The position numbers and the translations under genes are program-made. Positions 46,361-54,233 of a DNA stretch of 64,000 nucleotides are shown piece after piece. How positions within the stretch are numbered: the first letter of the stretch is position 1; each line of letters opens with the position of its first letter. The notes under the pieces are model-generated. The model saw nothing but the letters and a program-made list of their open reading frames with translations, was not told where the DNA came from and searched no databases. This DNA comes from CBDCUW01 sp965222745 (GTDB lineage: Bacteria; Planctomycetota; Planctomycetia; Pirellulales; Pirellulaceae). The DNA is taken from assembly GCA_965222745.1 (NCBI GenBank), contig CBDCUW010000005.1, positions 1 to 64,000 of the forward strand. Reading direction: 5' to 3'.

Positions 46361-47608
46361 ATGAATCGCATTTCTCGCCGAACGATGCTCCGCGGTACCG
46401 GGGTCGCTGTCGCGCTTCCCGCTCTTGAGTGCATGGTCCCCTCGGCCTTCGCGGCAGCAAAGCGAACCGACCCGATGCGGATGGTTGCGATCAACTTCGA
46501 ACTCTCCTTTCATCCCCCGAACCTGATCCCAGTAACGTCGGGTCGCGATTACCAGCTGTCTGCCTACCTGAAACAGCTTGCAGACATTCGCGATGAATTC
46601 ACAGTGATCTCAGGCACATCCCATCCGGAAGTCGACGGCGGCCATTCGGCTTCGGTGTCGTGGCTGACCGGGGCGCCACATCCTGGCGCGGCGAGTTTCA
46701 AGAATTCGATCTCCATCGACCAGTTAGCCGCCAAGCATATCGGTCTGAAAACACGTTTCGCTTCGCGCCAGATGGGTACGGGTATCGCCATTTCGCCAAA
46801 CGGCGTCAAAGTTCCGGGCAGTCCGTATCCGGCGAAGCATTTTGAAGAAATGTTTCTCGAAGGCAGGCCGAGCGAAAAAGCGCAACAGATCGAGCGGTTG
46901 CGCGAGGGGCAAAGTGTGCTGGACGTCGTGCAAGAAGCGTCGAAGCGGATGCACTGGCGTATCAGCAACCACGACAAGCAGAAGCTCGACGAGTACTTCA
47001 CGGCCGTGCGCGACGCGGAGCAATCGTTTCACAAGGCGGAGCAGTGGCAAAACAAACCGAAACCAAGGGTCGATGCCGAACCTCCGGATCCTATTCGCGA
47101 TCGTGCTCGGATCATGGAACGCTGCAAGCAGTTTTACGACGTGATGTACCTTGCCTTGCAAACCGATTCAACGCGGCTGATGACTTACGTCGTCAACGAC
47201 GGCGTCCACGTGCCCGTGCTTCCGGGTGTTTCGCAAAACTACCACAACCTGTCGCACCACGGGCAGGACCCCGAAAAACTCAAGCAACTGGCGATTGTTG
47301 AAAGCGAATACGTCAAACGATTCGGCAATTTCCTGCGGCGTCTGCGAAAGACCCCCGAAGGCGAATCGAACCTGCTTGATCGCACGATGGTTTTGTTCGG
47401 TTCCCACATGCACAGCGGCAACCACAACAATCAGAACCTACCCGTCATCGTCGCCGGCGGCGGTTTCCATCACGGCCAACATCTCGCGTTTGACAAAGAC
47501 AACAACACTCCGCTGGCAAACCTCTACGTCACTCTGCTCCAGCGGCTGGGGCTCGACATCGATCGCTTCGCCTCCAGCACGGGGACGATGGTGGGCCTTG
47601 AGGTGTAG
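46361..47608 (+). CDS. DUF1552 Tat-exported protein
   Basis: 415 residues from the ATG at 46361, which gives the twin-arginine signal MNRISRRTMLRGTGVAVALPALE; the frame upstream to 46235 lacks coding character. Family blocks are MVAINFELSFHPPNLIPVTSG, GGHSASVSWLTGAPHPG, SISIDQLAAKHIG, HNLSHHGQDPEKLKQLAIVE and MVLFGSHMHSGNHNNQNLPV. It is the second DUF1592-DUF1552 pair in the window. Export is folded through Tat; function unknown. Confidence 0.85.
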   Translation: MNRISRRTMLRGTGVAVALPALECMVPSAFAAAKRTDPMRMVAINFELSFHPPNLIPVTSGRDYQLSAYLKQLADIRDEFTVISGTSHPEVDGGHSASVSWLTGAPHPGAASFKNSISIDQLAAKHIGLKTRFASRQMGTGIAISPNGVKVPGSPYPAKHFEEMFLEGRPSEKAQQIERLREGQSVLDVVQEASKRMHWRISNHDKQKLDEYFTAVRDAEQSFHKAEQWQNKPKPRVDAEPPDPIRDRARIMERCKQFYDVMYLALQTDSTRLMTYVVNDGVHVPVLPGVSQNYHNLSHHGQDPEKLKQLAIVESEYVKRFGNFLRRLRKTPEGESNLLDRTMVLFGSHMHSGNHNNQNLPVIVAGGGFHHGQHLAFDKDNNTPLANLYVTLLQRLGLDIDRFASSTGTMVGLEV

Positions 47609-47691
47609 AGCGTTGGGAAAGACGCCGCCAACCGTGGAAGTCGATGTCGTCGCCACGGTTGAGCACGTTTCCTTTGCCGCCGGTTGCGAAG

Positions 47692-48057
47692 TTATTTCCC
47701 TGGTTGGTTGTCTTCGCCGCCACGAGCGATCAGGGCAAACACACCGTCGGTCGCGTTGAGGAAGTCGTCATCGGTATCGACTTCACCTTCGTCGTCGTTG
47801 TTCACGATCAGGTCGTTTCCGGTGCTTCCCGACAGATAGTCTCTTCCAGCGCCACCGATCAGCAAATCGTTACCGGAACCGCCAAGCAGAAAAGCGCGTG
47901 GCAGAGCACCGTTGAATTCATTGAGCGCGATCTGGTCATTGCCGCCCAGACCGAGCGCGAGGATGGTGTTGGTGTTGCTGACCGAGGGCGTGCCGCCTTG
48001 CACGGCCACTTGGCCGTTGTTGATCAGGATGTCTCCGTTATCGGCGCCAAAGATCAC
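47692..48057 (-). pseudogene. RTX-repeat protein remnant
   Basis: 121 codons from a GTG preceded by an in-frame stop. It contains GGNDQIALNEFNG, LLGGSGNDLLIGGAGRDYLS and STGNDLIVNNDDEGEVDTDD, i.e. a few nonapeptide calcium-binding repeats without signal or full array. Another minus-strand frame just downstream carries GNVLNRGDDIDFHG, which could be the frameshifted continuation. It looks like a leftover of a larger surface protein related in type to the one at 1679. Confidence 0.65.
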
Positions 48058-48080
48058 TGGTTTTTATCGCGATCGAAGAA

Positions 48081-48133
48081 GTAGGGCCGGTTCCACCGGC
48101 CGGGAACACTGTGGCCGGTGGAACCGGCCCTAC
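48081..48133. repeat. perfect 21-bp stem hairpin
   Basis: Bases 48081-48101 are the exact reverse complement of 48113-48133, with an 11-base loop. The stem is GC-rich (GTAGGGCCGGTTCCACCGGC and one more base). No T-run follows, so it is more like a REP-type palindrome than a terminator. Confidence 0.9.
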
Positions 48134-48219
48134 CAATACTACCAATACGGATTGCTGTTCCGCTGATGTTCCCCCATCGAGTAGTTTGTCTCGCTCCTGT
48201 AGAACGACATGGAGCGATC

Positions 48220-48588
48220 ATGAAAAGACCTCAGTTCAGTTTGCGGGCAGTCTTGCTTGCAACAACGTTGATCACGATCCCGATGGGTTGGTTTGCGAGT
48301 AAGCTGCGTGAATCGATCCGCCAAAACGCTGTCGCCGGCCGGCTCGAAGAAATGGGAGCTTCCGTTCTGTATGAAGGCGAATTCCTGCCTCGAGTGACAA
48401 CAGTCTATTTATCTGGTCCGAAGAACGTTGATGAGGCAATCCCTTTCATTGCAGAGCTTCCAGACCTCGTTGAATTGACGCTGCAGTCGGTTGATTTTTC
48501 AAACGTTCAGCTACGTCACCTGATCGGTTTGCGCAAGCTCGAATCCGTCGACCTGAAATGGACGACAATCTCAGACGAAGGTTGGCCA
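48220..48588 (+). pseudogene. 3'-truncated leucine-rich-repeat-like membrane protein gene
   Basis: It starts MKRPQFSLRAVLLATTLITI, a membrane-anchored N-terminus frequent in planctomycete LRR-like proteins, and continues with LPDLVELTLQSVDFSNVQL and LIGLRKLESVDLKWTTISDEG. The protein-like sequence ends at about 48582, exactly where the minus-strand gene ending at 48589 begins. The open frame continues to 49014 only as antisense of that gene. The natural 3' end seems to have been lost by rearrangement. Confidence 0.6.
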
Positions 48589-49506
48589 CTATCCATTCGG
48601 GCTCGGTGGCGCCTCGGCAACCTCAAATCCTTCTGGCGGTGCGAAACTGAACAAATCCGGCTGCAGGGGCGCATCGAAAACGATGTCGCTTTCAACACGC
48701 CCTGCTGGTCGCCTGCGCCCTCTTTGATTTCGCCCTGGCGCTTGACTACGTTCGACCACCGTGGTGGGGTCCAGCTTGTCGGCACCCGGATTGCTAATCC
48801 CGACCAGTTGCTGTGTCGTCGCGTCAAGCCAGATATCGATACTTGGTTTGGGCGGCTCATTGACGCAGCGGTAGATCGCCACGCTGTGCCCATCCAACTT
48901 TTGCTGCTCGACGAAAGTGGGTGGTTTGCGCTGAAGCATCTTGGAAAGCCAGCCCAGGGGATGGCCCGGCTGGTACACGTTGATCGGCTGGTCCATGCGC
49001 ATCGCCTTCTTTGACCTCATGTCAAGGTGTAGCGTCTGGTTTTTGTCAGTATCCACGATCTGCACGAAAATCACGTTTCCCTTGGCGTCATAACGTGTGT
49101 CGCGAAAGAGATTGGGAGCCTGGAACGCCATTTCAGATCGACCGCCAACCTCCAACCAAGTTCGTTCACCGTCCTTGCTGGTCCATCGTACGTAGTGGGT
49201 GACCGTCCAGCTGAGATTCTTCGACTGATCAATGGCCGTGACGAGTTGAGCGGCCCAGTCGACCTCCTTGGTTTCCGATTCCTCGGCAGTCTCTGTGGTT
49301 GCCTGAACGGCAGGCGCCACAACGGGAGTACCCGGAGCACACGTTGTAGACGTCCGGTAGAATGACTGCGAATGACGGACACAGCATTTGCATCGGGAGT
49401 GAAAACGAAAGAGCCGGCAGCGCAGGAAATCACCTCCTTGAGTTTCATTTTTCGCGCCGAAATCGATTCCGGAAATGACCAACAAGATCAGTAGCACAAA
49501 TCGCAT
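48589..49506 (-). CDS. LolA-like/DUF2092-like exported protein
   Basis: 305 residues from the ATG at 49506, with a short signal-like start MRFVLLILLVISGIDFG. An unusual Cys/Arg/His-rich stretch follows (about 28-55). The body has VDWAAQLVTAIDQSKNLSWT, TWLEVGGRSEMAFQAPNLFR, IVDTDKNQTLHLDMRSKKAM and a C-terminal SDIVFDAPLQPDLFSFAPPE, a pattern seen in LolA-like or MucB-type beta-sheet proteins of planctomycetes. A perfect AAGGAGGTGA lies inside the gene at about 49428-49437 on the minus strand, so an internal start cannot be excluded. The 5' end overlaps the divergent GGCT gene by 32 bp. Confidence 0.6.
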   Translation of the reverse strand: MRFVLLILLVISGIDFGAKNETQGGDFLRCRLFRFHSRCKCCVRHSQSFYRTSTTCAPGTPVVAPAVQATTETAEESETKEVDWAAQLVTAIDQSKNLSWTVTHYVRWTSKDGERTWLEVGGRSEMAFQAPNLFRDTRYDAKGNVIFVQIVDTDKNQTLHLDMRSKKAMRMDQPINVYQPGHPLGWLSKMLQRKPPTFVEQQKLDGHSVAIYRCVNEPPKPSIDIWLDATTQQLVGISNPGADKLDPTTVVERSQAPGRNQRGRRRPAGRVESDIVFDAPLQPDLFSFAPPEGFEVAEAPPSPNG

Positions 49507-50062
49507 TGCGGAAACCTTCGATGTTTTTGCATATGGGTCGAATCTACACTTGCGGCGAATACAAGCTCGTGTTCCCAGCGCACGTGCCGTTTCGATTGGC
49601 TATGTCGCCGGACGCCAAGTCCTTTTTCACAAGCGAAGCGCTGATGGTTCGGCAAAAGCGGATGCCTTCCGTATCGACAACTCCGATCACCGAGTCTGGG
49701 GCGTTGTCTATCGCATGAAGTCTGCCGAAAAGCAGATTCTAGATGACTACGAACAGGGCTATGACCGGGAACAGGTCCACGTTGTTTCACGCAGTACCGC
49801 TCCCATTGTAGCTTGGATCTATTCTGCTCGTCGTGATGCGATTGACGCATCGCTTCGGCCCTACTCTTGGTACATGAATTTCGTGCTTTCAGGGGCACTC
49901 CAGCATCGTCTGCCGCTCTGCCACATCTCTCGGCTGGGCGGTGTGCCGTCACGGCGCGACCCCGATCTACGGAGACACCAGGAAAATTCCGTGCTCATGG
50001 TCGGTGGTACCAAACTGAAGCAGTACGCGGGGCAACTTGATCCCCGTTCGCCGCGATCATGA
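49475..50062 (+). CDS. gamma-glutamylcyclotransferase-like (AIG2/GGCT fold) protein
   Basis: 195 residues from an ATG that overlaps the start of the divergent gene; the true start may lie slightly later. VFAYGSNLHLRRIQARVPSA is the substrate-loop motif of the GGCT family (YGSNL). VWGVVYRMKSAEKQILDDYEQGYDREQV is the second half, where the family's catalytic acid is expected near ILDDYEQGY. VVAWIYSA-like strands and YSWYMNFVLSGALQHRLP complete the fold. These enzymes release 5-oxoproline from gamma-glutamyl compounds in the cytoplasm. The last 20 residues are poorly conserved-looking. Confidence 0.75.
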   Translation: MTNKISSTNRIAETFDVFAYGSNLHLRRIQARVPSARAVSIGYVAGRQVLFHKRSADGSAKADAFRIDNSDHRVWGVVYRMKSAEKQILDDYEQGYDREQVHVVSRSTAPIVAWIYSARRDAIDASLRPYSWYMNFVLSGALQHRLPLCHISRLGGVPSRRDPDLRRHQENSVLMVGGTKLKQYAGQLDPRSPRS

Positions 50063-50092
50063 CGGCAAAGCCCGAAGCTTGACGACGGAACC

Positions 50093-51616
50093 TCAACGGA
50101 GATCCGTCGTGATGAGTTGGGTCTTCCTTGCCCAGGTGAACCAGTCGGCAGACATCTCTTTCACGCGTTTTGGGTGTTTGGCGGCAAGGTCGTTGGTTTC
50201 GCAGCGATCGGCTTTCAAGTTATACAGCTCCCACACTTTGATGCGTTTGTCCCAAACCAGTTTCCAATCGCCTTGCCGAATCGCTCGGTTGCCGGACCAT
50301 TCCCACGCGAGGCTGTCGTGTGGCTGGCGCGTTTCGCCTCGCAGGATCGGGGCGATGCTCTTGCCTTCCAGTGGGATGATCTCCTGGCCGTTGAACTTCG
50401 TTGGATACTCTGTTTCCGCCAGTTCAACGAACGTGGCCATGAAGTCGATGATGTGGGCCGGCTGTCTGCTGATGGTGTTTGGCTTGATCACTTTCGGCCA
50501 ACGCGCGATCATCGGCGTGCAAATACCACCTTCGTGGACCCACTGTTTGTAACGCTTGAAAGGAGTGTTTTGCGCCCAGCCCCAAGCGGGGCCGACTGCA
50601 ACGTAATCGTCTTTGGGACCGGGGTTCCGTTTCTGGGGATCGCGGCCGCCCGGCTCTTCGGCGCATCCGCCGTTATCGCTCAGAAAAAAGACCACGGTGT
50701 TGTCGTCAACGCCCGAGTCTATGAGCGTTTTCAGTAACCGGCCGATGTTTTGGTCCATCGAGTCGATCATCGCGGCGTAAACGGCCATGCGTTGATCTTC
50801 GAATTCCTGGTCTGCACTTTCCCAGTCGTATGACCGAGAATCGTGACCAGACAACTTCCAAATGTCCGGGTCGATCAGTCCCATTTTGATTTGGCGCTCG
50901 TATCGATTCTCGCGCATCTTATCCCAACCCTCTTGGAAGTGGCCGAGGTATTTTTTGATGTCTTCGGGCTTGGCGTGCAGCGGATAGTGTGGTGCGGTGT
51001 AGCAGACGTGAACGAAAAACGGCTTGTTGGCCTGGACCGCAGACTCGATCTGCTCGATCGCGTGATCGGTAAAAGCGTCGGTCGTGTAGAAGTTGTCGGG
51101 AAACTCGGTGATCCTGCGATCGTTGCGTCCAAAGTATCGGACGCGACTACCTTTGTAGGGAGGATCTGCAATCGAAGGGTCGAAGAAGTTGCAGCAGCCG
51201 TCTAGCAGCCCATAGTACTGCTGGAAACCGCGATGGTAAGGATGTGAATCCTCATCGCGGCCAAGGTGCCACTTTCCAGAAAGGGACGTCTGATAGCCAG
51301 CCATCGACAGCACCTCGCCGGTTGTGACCATCTTTCGATTCAGCAATCCGCCTTTTCGACGAGGATGCAGGCCAGTGACGATCGACGCCCGCGTCGTCGT
51401 GCATTTCGCACAGTTGTAGAACTGTGTGAAACGCATGCCTTCGGTCGCCATACGATCGAGGTTCGGTGTTTCGACTTCCCCGCCGTAGCAGCCGATGTCT
51501 GACCAACCCATGTCATCGCACATGATCAGCACAATGTTTGGCTTTTCTTCGGACCACACGGCCGGTGCTGGCGCCAGTGCGACAAAGAGAAGCGTCAGCA
51601 GTTGTGTTTTTCTCAT
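50093..51616 (-). CDS. exported sulfatase with non-canonical CTTTR motif
   Basis: 507 residues from the ATG at 51616, which gives a signal peptide (LLTLLFVALAPAPAVWS). It is a clear S1 sulfatase: IVLIMCDDMGWSDIGCYGG, SGKWHLGRDED, CYTAPHYPLHAKPED, FFLSDNGGCAEEPGG. In the modification site the core C-x-P-x-R is C72-T-T-T-R76, with Thr in the place of the usual Pro/Ala. The cysteine and arginine and the following ASIVTG are intact. It probably still receives formylglycine, but this is not certain. The convergent GGCT gene ends 30 bases from its stop. Confidence 0.85.
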   Translation of the reverse strand: MRKTQLLTLLFVALAPAPAVWSEEKPNIVLIMCDDMGWSDIGCYGGEVETPNLDRMATEGMRFTQFYNCAKCTTTRASIVTGLHPRRKGGLLNRKMVTTGEVLSMAGYQTSLSGKWHLGRDEDSHPYHRGFQQYYGLLDGCCNFFDPSIADPPYKGSRVRYFGRNDRRITEFPDNFYTTDAFTDHAIEQIESAVQANKPFFVHVCYTAPHYPLHAKPEDIKKYLGHFQEGWDKMRENRYERQIKMGLIDPDIWKLSGHDSRSYDWESADQEFEDQRMAVYAAMIDSMDQNIGRLLKTLIDSGVDDNTVVFFLSDNGGCAEEPGGRDPQKRNPGPKDDYVAVGPAWGWAQNTPFKRYKQWVHEGGICTPMIARWPKVIKPNTISRQPAHIIDFMATFVELAETEYPTKFNGQEIIPLEGKSIAPILRGETRQPHDSLAWEWSGNRAIRQGDWKLVWDKRIKVWELYNLKADRCETNDLAAKHPKRVKEMSADWFTWARKTQLITTDLR

Positions 51617-51944
51617 GCGATCTTCATTCCATCGGGGCTTGTTCACAAAGCAACTTTCCGGCCAGGTATTATAGAGCGCAGCAAGACGCTTTACCTTCTC
51701 CGGATGGGGAGAGCCAGAATAATGGTAGCTGACGCAACAGCCAATCGTACCCGCCGAAATCGATACAACCGCGTCACGAAGCCAACGCTATAGCTGCCGG
51801 CGACTGCACGTGTTGGTTTTCGCGAGGTATCATGTCTGCCACTCGCTACGATCGAGTCTTCGACGAGATATGGCCGACAAGACTGTCATTCCACAGAACA
51901 TGGAATGGTCCGACCTCGATTCCGCTTGCAAAGGCAAACGCAAG
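51617..51944. other. divergent intergenic region
   Basis: About 330 bases between the sulfatase and the SASA esterase. Apart from a TATAAT on the minus strand I see nothing definite. The plus-strand frame upstream of 51945 is open but not protein-like. Confidence 0.5.
51668..51673 (-). promoter_or_regulatory. candidate -10 element TATAAT
   Basis: TATAAT on the minus strand lies 51 bases upstream of the sulfatase start at 51616. The hexamer 17 bases upstream (AGGTAA) is a poor -35. Confidence 0.3.
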
Positions 51945-53036
51945 ATGAAAAAAATCCTCGCAAATGCATCCTTCCTCGCACTCGTCTCGCTGACACTGCT
52001 GGTTCCTTCCTCCGCTTTCGCCGAGGACTCGACGCAACCGCCCGATCCAGATGGAAAGCCGGCAGATATGAGCAAGCCCGTGCAGGTGTACATCCTGTTA
52101 GGTCAGTCCAACATGCTGGGCTTTGGCAAGATCAATCCAGGAAAGGGGGATGGTGAGGGCTCGTTGGTGCATGCGGTGAAGGAAAAAAAGTTGTATCCCT
52201 ATCTCATCGACGACGAGGGGAATTGGACCGAGCGCAAGGACGTTCGCAATGTACGCGTCATGGGAAGTGGTCTCGGAGGTATGCGAGTCTTCAACAACGA
52301 GTGGATGACGATCAAGGGCAGGGCCATCGGTCCCGAAATCGGTATCGGTCATCACGTAGGACATGCCACCGATGCGCCAGTCATGATTCTCAAGAGTTGT
52401 ATCGGCAATCGCGCTCTAGGGTGGGATTTGCTGCCGCCAGGCAGCGAGGGCTTTGAGTTTACAGACGCCAAGGGGGTCACCTGGATTCATCCCGGGTACA
52501 AGGGGACGCCTGAGCGCTGGGAGAAAGGCACGGAGCCGAAGAAGATCAAATGGTACGCTGGAATGCAGTACGACGGTGATATTGCTAGAGCGAAGAAGGT
52601 ATTGGCCGAAATCGACAAGTATTACCCCGGTGCGAAGGAATACGAGGTCGCAGGCTTCTTCTGGTGGCAGGGCGATCGGGACAGCCGCAGCGCTGCGCTT
52701 TCCAGCCGATATGAGAAGAACCTCGTTCATCTCATCCAGCAGCTTCGCGATGACTTCAATGCACCCAACGCGAAGTTCGTTTGTGCCACACTCGGCCAGA
52801 CCAAGAAGGGAGCCACCGACAACGGCGGAAAGCTCCTTGACGCCATGTTTGCGGTCGACGGTAAATCGGGCAAGTACCCCGAGTTCAAGGGTAACGTCGC
52901 CACCGTTTACAGCCACCCGCTATCGAAAGGGGGCAGTTCCGGCAGCCACTACGGCGGAAATGCAGAGACTTACATGAACGTCGGCGAAGCAATGGGTAGG
53001 GGCATGGTCGAACTATTGAAAACGCGTCGTGAGTGA
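51945..53036 (+). CDS. SASA-type carbohydrate acetylesterase
   Basis: 363 residues from the ATG at 51945, chosen for its signal peptide (MKKILANASFLALVSLTLLVPSSAFA). LLGQSNMLGFG with S55 is the nucleophile block of the sialate O-acetylesterase/SGNH family (PF03629). GFFWWQGDRDS is the conserved WxQGExD-like block, and SHYGGNAETYMNVGEAMG contains the likely catalytic histidine. Such enzymes remove O-acetyl groups from polysaccharides. Secretion and the nearby sulfatase support a glycan-degrading role. Confidence 0.85.
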   Translation: MKKILANASFLALVSLTLLVPSSAFAEDSTQPPDPDGKPADMSKPVQVYILLGQSNMLGFGKINPGKGDGEGSLVHAVKEKKLYPYLIDDEGNWTERKDVRNVRVMGSGLGGMRVFNNEWMTIKGRAIGPEIGIGHHVGHATDAPVMILKSCIGNRALGWDLLPPGSEGFEFTDAKGVTWIHPGYKGTPERWEKGTEPKKIKWYAGMQYDGDIARAKKVLAEIDKYYPGAKEYEVAGFFWWQGDRDSRSAALSSRYEKNLVHLIQQLRDDFNAPNAKFVCATLGQTKKGATDNGGKLLDAMFAVDGKSGKYPEFKGNVATVYSHPLSKGGSSGSHYGGNAETYMNVGEAMGRGMVELLKTRRE

Positions 53037-53156
53037 GAAGATTGTTTGAAAAACTCGAAAACCCTCGGCGTTTTGCGGGTGTATTGGAGGCGCGTAACCG
53101 GGTAATCCGCATGGAGTTTGCTACCTACCTGAACTCGTTGACGTCCTTTCGGTGAC

Positions 53157-53262
53157 GGAACTTCGGTCGCCTGTGAGAAGCTTTTTGTCGCCCGCGCTGC
53201 GCGCAAGTACAAGCCGGCTCCGCGCAGCTTACGGCATGGTTTTCGAACTCAGCCCGGCCTAC
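53157..53262 (+). repeat. dispersed repeat family E, copy 2
   Basis: About 105 bp matching 33136-33242 in inverted orientation. On the minus strand it begins GTAGGCC, and its TAG is the stop codon (53259-53261) of the phosphotransferase gene. Confidence 0.8.
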
Positions 53263-54218
53263 GTGCTGCGTGCCAGTTCGTCCTCGAATTGATGCCGTAG
53301 CTTTTCAAAACGCCGTTTCTTGGCCGATGATGTGGGGTTCCCGTCGTAACGGGCGAGCTGATTTAGGCAGCGCCATTTGCAGATCATTTGCCAGTGGATT
53401 TCAAATTCCTTTCGCGAACACCCGATCGTGTCCTTCACACGTTGAAAATAGGTCGATTTCATTTCCTCCAAACATGCATTTCCAATATCCGCGAAGTACC
53501 AGCTGCTCAGGTCGTACAGGAAGTGCCGAAATCCCGAATGCTCGAAGTCGACCAGATACAGCCGATCGCCGTGCAGCAAGTTGTTGTGGGGCGAGAGGTC
53601 GCCATGTGTGAACGAAAAACATTCGTCCGAATTACAAATCATCTGGTCAAGTTGTTCCATTTCTGATTCGAATTCAGCGGGAATTCGAACCGCCGCCGCA
53701 TGCAAAATTTGTGCGACCGGAGAAATGTTTTCTCGGAAGCGGTGCGATTCGTCATCTCGGCAGCAGCCCGTATTCGGAGTCATTCGATCGTGAATCTTTC
53801 GATACTCGTCTTCCTGGCGATAGGTCTTCGCTGTCAATTCGCCAATCGTCGCGGCAAGTTGCACCAGCCGCTGTTCCCGTATCGGCGTCTCTGAAATCGA
53901 GCGGATATTCCCGTCTGCATGAATGTAGTCGATCAGCAAGAACTCTTCGGCGGCGCTACCAAATTGGAGCGTTGGAATGAAATCGACCCGAAGGTCCGTG
54001 GCGAATCGATACCCAGCCCATTCGTTCACACCGAGTTGACTGCCGCCAAAACTCTTCAAGAAGAAGTCTTTTTCCTGACCGTCCAAACGGAGATTCAACG
54101 CCCACAGTTGGCGACCGCGGGAAGACGGTAGATCACGAACCTGAACGACCTCGATCCCCGCTCCAAGGTATTGGCTGAACTCCTGGATCAGTGACGGCAA
54201 GTGAATCGCAGACTGCAT
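53259..54218 (-). CDS. APH/choline-kinase-like phosphotransferase
   Basis: 319 residues from an ATG 15 bases after the pentapeptide gene, so very likely in its operon. The Brenner-type catalytic loop FTHGDLSPHNNLL and the metal-binding YLVDFEHSGFRHFLYDLSS (DFE for DFG/DxD) place it in the aminoglycoside phosphotransferase/choline kinase superfamily (PF01636). The upstream KDFFLKSFG holds the ATP-binding lysine. Substrates of the family include aminoglycosides, choline, sugars and small alcohols. Nothing here singles one out, and the link to two giant structural proteins is unusual. Confidence 0.75.
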   Translation of the reverse strand: MQSAIHLPSLIQEFSQYLGAGIEVVQVRDLPSSRGRQLWALNLRLDGQEKDFFLKSFGGSQLGVNEWAGYRFATDLRVDFIPTLQFGSAAEEFLLIDYIHADGNIRSISETPIREQRLVQLAATIGELTAKTYRQEDEYRKIHDRMTPNTGCCRDDESHRFRENISPVAQILHAAAVRIPAEFESEMEQLDQMICNSDECFSFTHGDLSPHNNLLHGDRLYLVDFEHSGFRHFLYDLSSWYFADIGNACLEEMKSTYFQRVKDTIGCSRKEFEIHWQMICKWRCLNQLARYDGNPTSSAKKRRFEKLRHQFEDELARST

Positions 54219-54233
54219 GAAGGCTCGAAGTGG

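Noticed and set aside
48589..49014. Continuation of the plus-strand frame that starts at 48220
   Set aside because: It is antisense to the LolA-like gene and changes character abruptly; only the part before about 48585 looks like protein.
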